Assembly (NCBI GenBank): GCA_016213595.1
Contig: JACRAA010000356.1
Location: forward strand, 1 to 5,722
Origin: Actinomycetota bacterium
GTDB taxonomy: Bacteria > Actinomycetota > Actinomycetes > Propionibacteriales > Propionibacteriaceae
DNA length: 5,722 nt
Direction: 5' to 3'
The notes under the pieces were generated by a model that was not told the DNA's origin, did not search any database, and saw only the letters and a list, made by a program, of their open reading frames with translations. How positions within the stretch are numbered: the stretch's first letter is position 1; the number at the start of each line of letters is the position of its first letter. The translations under genes were made by a program, and so were the position numbers. This document shows positions 1-4,347 of this stretch, in pieces.

Positions 1-250
1 AAAGCCCCCGGTGGCCCCGCTCTTTTGTACGCAGACTCAGCGGCCACCAGGTCGCCTCACGACGTGTCGTGCCTACTAGGTCATCAACCAACCGACACGC
101 GAAGCAGACCTATGTCCGAGTCGCACCGTGGGCAGCCACAAGGCGCCGCAGGCGGTTCAGCCTGATCGTGTGAGGACCACTCATCCTGTCGCCACCGAGG
201 CTTACGGCATGGCCACAGGTAGTGGCAGCAAACAAGGAAGGTTCATTCAC
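1..250. other. upstream non-coding region with two inverted repeats
   Basis: No convincing coding frame was found here on either strand. Two 7-bp perfect inverted repeats are visible: GGTGGCC at 10-16 with GGCCACC at 42-48, and CGTGTCG at 63-69 with CGACACG at 93-99. Their loops are long (25 and 23 nt) and neither is followed by a T-run, so they are weak candidates for a terminator of an upstream gene or for regulator binding. I could not identify a clear -35/-10 promoter pair for the following membrane-protein gene, although one should lie in this stretch. Confidence 0.5.
234..241 (+). promoter_or_regulatory. ribosome binding site of the HdeD-like gene
   Basis: The purine-rich AAGGAAGG lies 9 nt before the ATG at 251. 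It is the best Shine-Dalgarno match near this gene and decides the start. A rival in-frame ATG at 209 has only a GAGG at 197-200, and the longest possible start, GTG at 128, has no recognisable site. Confidence 0.7.
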
Positions 251-835
251 ATGCTTAGTCAAGTAACTCGACACGGGTCCGCCTACGCGGTCCGGGGCGT
301 GGCCGCAATCATCTTCGGGCTCGTAGCGCTGGTCTGGCCTGGTCCGACACTCACGGTACTGGTGTACATGTTCGGCGCGTTCGTTTTCGTCGACGGGATC
401 ACAACGCTCGCAGCACTCGCCAAGGGCGGGGTCCTGGCCCGGCGCCACGCCTGGGCCACCGGTCTGAGCGGTGTGCTCGGCATCGTCTTCGCAGGGGTCA
501 CGTTCTTCTGGCCCAGCATCAGCGCGATGACCCTGCTCTACATGGTCGCGTTCTGGTCGATCTCGACCGGTGTGCTCCAGATCATCTCCGCGATCGAACT
601 GAGGCGCGCCATCCCTGGCGAGGGCTGGATGATCGCGGGCGGGGTGCTGTCGATCGTGTTCGGCACGTTGCTGATCATGTTCCCGGGGACGGGCCTCGTC
701 TCGCTCGTGTGGTTGGTCGGGATGTACGCGATCATGTTCGGCAGCTCGAGCCTGGCCATGGCGTATCGACTCCACCGCGTCCACCGCGACATCGAAAGAG
801 TCGTCACCCCCAACCAAACTGCCGGCGTGGCGTAA
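251..835 (+). CDS. HdeD/DUF308-family integral membrane protein
   Basis: This 194-residue protein is almost entirely hydrophobic, with about six membrane helices. It carries the internal threefold repeat typical of the HdeD/DUF308 family: a helix with a G-x-x-x-I-x-F-G/A pattern, then a W/F-P turn, then a second helix. Units lie at about residues 15-52, 73-112 and 129-170, with W29-P30, W87-P88 and F144-P145 at the turns. The C-terminal tail (about 172-194) is charged and probably cytoplasmic. In enteric bacteria HdeD belongs to an acid-resistance island, but the molecular activity of the family is unknown, so a role in membrane stress is inference. The start at 251 is chosen for its ribosome binding site; ATG 209 would add 14 residues. 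The first 20 codons have only 13 G/C third positions, low for this kind of genome. A strong hairpin follows 58 nt after the stop, so the gene is probably its own transcription unit. Confidence 0.85.
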   Translation: MLSQVTRHGSAYAVRGVAAIIFGLVALVWPGPTLTVLVYMFGAFVFVDGITTLAALAKGGVLARRHAWATGLSGVLGIVFAGVTFFWPSISAMTLLYMVAFWSISTGVLQIISAIELRRAIPGEGWMIAGGVLSIVFGTLLIMFPGTGLVSLVWLVGMYAIMFGSSSLAMAYRLHRVHRDIERVVTPNQTAGVA

Positions 836-893
836 AGGCCCGCGCCGACCTCGGCACGGGAACGCACGTCTGGACCCCTATGGGCCGCGCCCT

Positions 894-925
894 CGGACGA
901 CCGGCGAGCAGTCGCCGGTCGTCCG
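894..925 (+). terminator. perfect 14-bp stem-loop after the HdeD-like gene
   Basis: The arms at 894-907 and 912-925 are perfectly complementary over 14 bp, very G/C-rich, with a 4-nt GCAG loop (908-911). The hairpin lies 58 nt past the stop codon at 835 and 103 nt before the next start. There is no T-run on either side, which is common for actinobacterial terminators. An outer 6-bp pair (GTCTGG 868-873 with CCAGAC 930-935) could enclose it. A transcription end or mRNA 3'-stabilising structure is the simplest reading; a regulator-binding palindrome is the alternative. Confidence 0.7.
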
Positions 926-1028
926 CTGGCCAGACCCGTTCGAATCGCCGACCCCCAGACCCTACCCAGGCGCGTCCTCGCGGGGCGTCGGCTCATCAAC
1001 GTCATCATCTGAAGGGACCACGTAGGCC

Positions 1029-1469
1029 ATGACCGGCACCTCACCGCACCACCCAGTCGTCAACCGCCTCGACGCGGAACGGGCCAAGCACCTCGAGCTC
1101 CGACTGGCGGACCACATCACCGCGTTCGTCGGATCGATGCCGTTCGTGTACATCCACGTGGTCCTCTTCGGGGCCTGGATGCTCCTGTTCGAACGAAGCC
1201 CTTGGCCGACGCTGACCCTCGCCGTCTCCCTCGAGGCGATCTTCCTCTCCTGCTTCGTCATGATCGGTCAGAACCACCAGGCGGCCTTCCAGCAGGCAAA
1301 AGCCGACCACGAGTACCTCACGGGCGAGCAGGAGCTGAAGCTCAACACCGAGCTGACCCGTGCGATCCACGAGCTCACCTCCGAAGTCCATGAGCGCATC
1401 GTCGGCAACACGCCGAACCCACTTGAGGGCGGCGCGCCCGTCCATGAGCCGGCGAGTTCCATCCGATGA
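1029..1469 (+). CDS. DUF1003-family small membrane protein
   Basis: The 146-residue product shows the DUF1003 pattern: an N-terminal amphipathic stretch with R/AD-H-I (about 25-30); a GS-x-x-F motif (G35, S36, F39) opening the first membrane helix (about 38-54); then S-L-E-A-I-F-L-S running into a second helix (about 62-80) that ends with I-G-Q-N (79-82). The family hallmark S-x-E-A-x-F-L-S...Q-N is therefore intact. After the helices comes a charged, probably coiled or helical cytoplasmic segment (about 84-125) and a loose tail. The family's function is unknown. Start: ATG 1029, with GAAGGGA at 1011-1017 as a somewhat distant ribosome binding site. The stop overlaps an ATG at 1466 (ATGA), but that ATG is probably not the real start of the next gene. 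The gene sits between a hairpin and a structured leader, so co-transcription with the phosphatase gene is likely but not proven. Confidence 0.85.
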   Translation: MTGTSPHHPVVNRLDAERAKHLELRLADHITAFVGSMPFVYIHVVLFGAWMLLFERSPWPTLTLAVSLEAIFLSCFVMIGQNHQAAFQQAKADHEYLTGEQELKLNTELTRAIHELTSEVHERIVGNTPNPLEGGAPVHEPASSIR

Positions 1470-1496
1470 GCCAGAGGGAGGACAGCGCGCCAGTAC

Positions 1497-1583
1497 CAGC
1501 CTGGCCGGACGGGTCAGCAACATCGCGATCGTGTCCCCTGCCCACGGGGACCGGGGATCAGGTTCTGGCGTACAGCCAGGCTG
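1497..1583 (+). promoter_or_regulatory. folded leader before the PAP2 gene
   Basis: A 9-bp perfect inverted repeat, CAGCCTGGC at 1497-1505 with GCCAGGCTG at 1575-1583, encloses a smaller hairpin (GTCCCC 1533-1538 with GGGGAC 1546-1551, 7-nt loop). The 3' arm ends exactly one base before the strong Shine-Dalgarno sequence at 1584. In RNA the structure would sit against the ribosome binding site and could modulate its access or insulate it from upstream translation. A regulatory role is inference; the base pairing is seen directly. Confidence 0.45.
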
Positions 1584-1593
1584 AAGGAGGTGA
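1584..1593 (+). promoter_or_regulatory. strong ribosome binding site fixing the PAP2 start
   Basis: AAGGAGGTGA is a near-complete match to the anti-Shine-Dalgarno complement and lies 10 nt before the ATG at 1604. It makes 1604 far likelier as the start than the in-frame ATG at 1466, which has no good site and would add a 46-residue polar, low-complexity, non-conserved-looking extension. Confidence 0.8.
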
Positions 1594-1603
1594 AGGCCCA
1601 AGG

Positions 1604-2404
1604 ATGCGAACCCGGCTGGCGCTACTGATGAGCGCGGCGGTGGGCGGGGCCATCCTCGCAGTCCTCATCAGGTGGAGCGCCACCGTGTACGAGGCCGTCG
1701 CGAACGGCGACGGTGTGAGCGCCCTCGATCGTCCAACCCTGGAGCTCGCGGTCTCCGTACGCACTCCCGCCGGTGAACGCTGGGTGACCGCCTTGACCAA
1801 TCTCGGCAGCGCCATTCCCATGACCTTCAGCACACTGGTCGTCATGGCCGCCATGTACGTGCGCTGGCGGCGGCGCTCCATCCCACTGATGATGGTGATT
1901 TCCGCGACTGGCTCGCTGATCTTCACCGGCGTCGGCAAGACCGCGGTCGGCCGGGCCCGCCCGCCGCTGGAACTGGCCGTGCCGCCCTACGAGTACGCCC
2001 CCTCCTTCCCCTCCGGACACACCCTGAACAGCACGGTGATCGCCTTGATGGCCGCCTACCTTGCCTGGTGGCTGTCCAAGAACCTGTGGGTCCGCGTTAT
2101 CGCCCCGGTCCTCGGGGCCGCGTGGGCAGCCGCCGTGGGACTGAGCCGTGTGTACCTGGGCCACCACTGGCTCACCGACGTGATCTTCGCCTGGGTGATC
2201 GGCCTCGCCTGGCTGACCCTGCTGATCACCGTCCACCGCATCCTGCTCATGCTCAACAGTCGCGACCGGCGCGTCGACGAGCGTGGCGGAGAAGCGGAGG
2301 AGCCGGCGCACAGATCGAACCTCACCTACTCATACAGCAGTCCCCCACGTTCAGGGGTTGACGTCAGCACCGTAACCGCTCCGAAGAGGGAGGCTCGGTT
2401 GTGA
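1604..2404 (+). CDS. PAP2-superfamily membrane lipid phosphatase
   Basis: The 266-residue protein has about six membrane helices and all three phosphatase signature motifs. These are K-x6-R-P (K112, R119, P120), P-S-G-H (136-139) and S-R-x5-H-x3-D (S181, R182, H188, D192). H188 would be the phospho-accepting nucleophile and H139 the acid/base, by family precedent. Members remove phosphate from lipid phosphates such as phosphatidate, phosphatidylglycerophosphate (PgpB type) or undecaprenyl diphosphate at the outer face of the membrane; the motifs do not tell which. The first helix (about 4-22) is followed by an extracytoplasmic segment. The C-terminal tail from about 226 is polar and rich in R, S and T. 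The stop overlaps the GTG start of the cardiolipin synthase gene by 4 bp, suggesting translational coupling and favouring a phospholipid substrate such as phosphatidylglycerophosphate. The longer start at 1466 is considered less likely. Confidence 0.88.
   Translation: MRTRLALLMSAAVGGAILAVLIRWSATVYEAVANGDGVSALDRPTLELAVSVRTPAGERWVTALTNLGSAIPMTFSTLVVMAAMYVRWRRRSIPLMMVISATGSLIFTGVGKTAVGRARPPLELAVPPYEYAPSFPSGHTLNSTVIALMAAYLAWWLSKNLWVRVIAPVLGAAWAAAVGLSRVYLGHHWLTDVIFAWVIGLAWLTLLITVHRILLMLNSRDRRVDERGGEAEEPAHRSNLTYSYSSPPRSGVDVSTVTAPKREARL
2386..2393 (+). promoter_or_regulatory. ribosome binding site of the cardiolipin synthase gene
   Basis: GAGGGAGG lies inside the last codons of the phosphatase gene, 7 nt before the GTG at 2401. 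It supports GTG 2401 as the start, overlapping the phosphatase stop codon (GTGA arrangement). Confidence 0.7.
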
Positions 2405-3852
2405 CGGCCCAAGCGATAGCGACTTCAATCGTGGGCGCCCTGTATGGGGTGGCCTTGCTGTCGATCATCTTCGTGCTCGTCACCGATGACCGGGAACCAA
2501 CCATTGTCATGTCCTGGCTGTTCGTCCTCGGAATAGCTCCGACTTTCGGCTTCGTGGCATACCTGCTCCTCGGGCGCAACTTCCGGCGCGAAACACGGGC
2601 TGGGAGTCCCGGCGTGCAGCTGATGCGGAGCGCCCTGGAGGCGCTCCAGCCAGTTCAAGAGGCCGCGGGACCTGTGCTCACTGCGATGCTGGAGTCGCGG
2701 AGCGATGGGCCCGCAACACGTGTCGCAAGGGTGGCCCAGCGTGAGGCGAATGCCTCGGTCCTGGGCGCCGACACCCTCGAGATCTTCTACTCCGGCAAGC
2801 AGAAGTTCCCGCGCTTGCTCGCCGACCTTGCGGAGGCCCAGCACACGATCACCCTCATGTATCTGATCTGGGAGCGCGACGAGCTCACCGCGAAAGTCAC
2901 CGAGATTCTGCTCGGGCGGATCGCCGCGGGCGTCGAAGTCGTCATCCTGTACGACTGGTTCACGTCGATCAGGTATGGCAAGTCCGAGCTACGGCGCCTG
3001 CAGAAGGCAGGCGCGCTCGTACAGCCGTGCTACAGGCGACTGCTGGGCATCAACTACCGCAACCACATGAAGGTCGCGACCATCGACGGGCGGGTCGCCT
3101 ACACCGGCGGCATGAACATGGGACAGGAGTACGCCGACGGAGGCACGAGGTTCGCGTCGTGGCGCGACACGCACCTCCGCCTGACGGGCCCGGCCGTGGC
3201 GCCACTCCAGGCGCTGACAGCCGGTGTGTGGTTGCTGAACCACAGGACCGAGGACCTCACGGAAGCACGGTTCATGCCAGCAACCCCGATAGCTGAGCCC
3301 GGGGCGATTCCCGTGCAGATAGTGCACTCCAGTGTGTGGACGCTCGCGCCCGTCAACCGGGACGTCTTCATCACTGCACTTGGCGCAGCGACGCAGTCGC
3401 TGTGGATCCAGTCCCCCTACTTCATCCCCGACGAACCGCTGCTCGCTGCCATGACCACGGCGGCGTCCTCGGGGCTCGACATCCGCTTCATGATGGCCGG
3501 GGTGTACGACAAGGCCGTGCCGTGGTGGGTCGCGCACACCTACTACCGACCTCTCCTCGAGGCAGGCGCGAGAGTGTTTCAGTACGAAGCCGGATTCCTG
3601 CACTCGAAAACAGTCACTTTGGACGAGGACCTCACGATCATCGGCACCTGCAACTGGGACATTCGGAGCCTCATTCTGCACGACGAGGTGTCGACAGTGA
3701 TCCACGACACCGAGGTCACCCAACAGCACCGGGCGCAGTATCTGCGTGACCAGGACAGCTGCCGCGAGGTCACGCTCCGGGACGTCGACGGCGTCGGACC
3801 TCTCGCGACGATCCGCAACCAAGCGCTCAGGCTCACCTCACGACTGCTCTAG
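2401..3852 (+). CDS. cls: cardiolipin synthase, phospholipase D type
   Basis: The 483-residue protein matches the bacterial PLD-type cardiolipin synthase layout at normal family length. It has two N-terminal membrane helices (about 8-27 and 35-57, the PLDNc-like anchor), a linker, then two phospholipase D catalytic repeats. The HxKx4D motifs are complete: H222-K224-D229, followed by a G-G-M-N element, and H401-K403-D408, followed by G-T-C-N-W-D. The two histidines form the active site. The family reaction is condensation of two phosphatidylglycerols to cardiolipin plus glycerol at the cytoplasmic membrane. The second half also has the usual S-P-Y-F-I-P-D element (about 338-344). W in the N-W-D box replaces the more common F, a mild change. 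The gene is coupled to the PAP2 phosphatase. Its first 80 codons have 62 G/C third positions, against 76 of 80 in a stretch of the kinase gene nearby. A related PLD-family phosphatidyltransferase with another alcohol acceptor is the main alternative. Confidence 0.88.
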   Translation: MTAQAIATSIVGALYGVALLSIIFVLVTDDREPTIVMSWLFVLGIAPTFGFVAYLLLGRNFRRETRAGSPGVQLMRSALEALQPVQEAAGPVLTAMLESRSDGPATRVARVAQREANASVLGADTLEIFYSGKQKFPRLLADLAEAQHTITLMYLIWERDELTAKVTEILLGRIAAGVEVVILYDWFTSIRYGKSELRRLQKAGALVQPCYRRLLGINYRNHMKVATIDGRVAYTGGMNMGQEYADGGTRFASWRDTHLRLTGPAVAPLQALTAGVWLLNHRTEDLTEARFMPATPIAEPGAIPVQIVHSSVWTLAPVNRDVFITALGAATQSLWIQSPYFIPDEPLLAAMTTAASSGLDIRFMMAGVYDKAVPWWVAHTYYRPLLEAGARVFQYEAGFLHSKTVTLDEDLTIIGTCNWDIRSLILHDEVSTVIHDTEVTQQHRAQYLRDQDSCREVTLRDVDGVGPLATIRNQALRLTSRLL

Positions 3853-3937
3853 GGCTGCCCCGGACGGATGGCAGGGGGTCTGGTCACACGGCCTCCCCGG
3901 CGTCCCCTGTGCAGCATCTCCACACGCGATGGCCGTC

Positions 3938-3956
3938 GTGGGGAACATGTGGGGAA
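3938..3956. repeat. short direct repeat GTGGGGAA near the tRNA
   Basis: GTGGGGAA occurs at 3938-3945 and again at 3949-3956, an 11-nt period (one helical turn), and a partial copy, GTGGGGCC, follows at 3968-3975. The repeats lie in the non-coding stretch between the cardiolipin synthase stop and the tRNA 3' end, about 110 nt from the tRNA. Such helically phased repeats resemble protein-binding sites, for instance arm sites of a tyrosine integrase beside a tRNA attachment site, but no integrase gene is present here. The rest of 3853-4003 holds no gene that I can support. Confidence 0.4.
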
Positions 3957-4003
3957 TGAATGGCGACGTGGGGCCACTTACGCCCACAGGGGTCCACAAC
4001 TGC

Positions 4004-4021
4004 CAAGGACGAAAGTCCTTG
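4004..4021. terminator. stem-loop between convergent cls and tRNA-Leu
   Basis: CAAGGAC (4004-4010) and GTCCTTG (4015-4021) form a perfect 7-bp stem around a GAAA loop, extendable by two more pairs across one mismatch (4001-4002 with 4023-4024). On the + strand the loop is a stable GNRA tetraloop. The hairpin lies 151 nt after the cardiolipin synthase stop and 42 nt past the tRNA 3' end on the - strand, so it could end transcription from both sides. No T-run follows on either strand. Confidence 0.5.
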
Positions 4022-4062
4022 TCAGAAGGGATTTGCCGTAGCCAGCAAGCCGTACATCACTG

Positions 4063-4145
4063 TGCGCGAGAGAGGAGTTGAACCTCCACGCCCTTGCGGG
4101 CACTGGCACCTGAAGCCAGCGCGTCTGCCATTCCGCCACTCGCGC
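4063..4145 (-). tRNA. tRNA-Leu (anticodon CAG)
   Basis: Read on the - strand, the 83-nt gene folds as a class II tRNA. The acceptor stem GCGCGAG (4145-4139) pairs with CTCGCGC (4070-4064), with discriminator A at 4063. The anticodon stem CTGGC/GCCAG holds the loop TTCAGGT, giving anticodon CAG at 4112-4110, which reads CUG, a major leucine codon in high-GC genomes. A long variable arm (CCCGCAAGGGC) and a T arm GGAGG-TTCAACT-CCTCT complete it. The CCA end is not encoded: the next bases read CAG. The gene is intact, with no duplicated 3' half elsewhere in the window. A possible -10 (TAACCT, 4179-4174 on the - strand) has no convincing -35. Confidence 0.95.
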
Positions 4146-4147
4146 AT

Positions 4148-4167
4148 GCTGCCGGTCTCCCGGCAGC
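4148..4167 (-). other. hairpin in the 5' leader of tRNA-Leu
   Basis: GCTGCCGG (4148-4155) and CCGGCAGC (4160-4167) form a perfect 8-bp stem with a 4-nt loop, ending only 2 nt before the mature 5' end of the tRNA. In the precursor transcript (- strand) the loop is GAGA, a GNRA tetraloop. It may shape RNase P processing of the leader. Confidence 0.5.
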
Positions 4168-4299
4168 CAGAAGAGGTTACCACAGGGGATGCGGCGCCAG
4201 CTCCCGCGGCGGAGGCGACCCACTCACCCCCGTACAGCCTCCTCAGCGAGCGAGCCAGGAGACCCTCGCGCATCCCCGTCGGCGCGGACCCTTCGAGGC

Positions 4300-4305
4300 T
4301 AGAAT
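4300..4305 (+). promoter_or_regulatory. possible -10 box of the hybrid kinase gene
   Basis: TAGAAT fits the TAnnnT pattern of vegetative actinobacterial promoters and would place transcription start near 4312, giving a leader of about 35 nt before ATG 4348. No TTGAC-like -35 is visible 16-19 nt upstream, so this rests on the -10 box and position only. Confidence 0.3.
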
Positions 4306-4347
4306 CCGCTCCATCGTCTTCACCTGGGCTCGATGATCGAGGTCGGT

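Noticed and set aside
1..48. Start of the window as a terminator of an upstream gene
   Set aside because: The 7-bp inverted repeat has a 25-nt loop and the TTTT at 23-26 lies inside that loop rather than after the stem, so it does not behave like an intrinsic terminator.
110..817. 235-residue open frame on the - strand opposite the HdeD-like gene
   Set aside because: The product is a low-complexity D/R/H/E/P-rich string with no fold signal, whereas the + strand gives a regular threefold membrane repeat.
1466..1603. 46-residue N-terminal extension of the PAP2 phosphatase from ATG 1466, overlapping the DUF1003 stop
   Set aside because: It has no Shine-Dalgarno, a polar low-complexity composition and a strong Shine-Dalgarno downstream at 1584-1593. 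It is kept only as an alternative.
3855..3874. CTGCC/GGCAG stem right after the cls stop as its terminator
   Set aside because: Only 5 bp with a 10-nt loop and no T-run, which is expected by chance in such G/C-rich DNA. The hairpin at 4004-4021 is a better candidate.
3746..4081. 111-residue + strand frame from the end of cls towards the tRNA
   Set aside because: It begins out of frame within cls, runs through the direct repeats and hairpin into the tRNA, and has no ribosome binding site or domain pattern.
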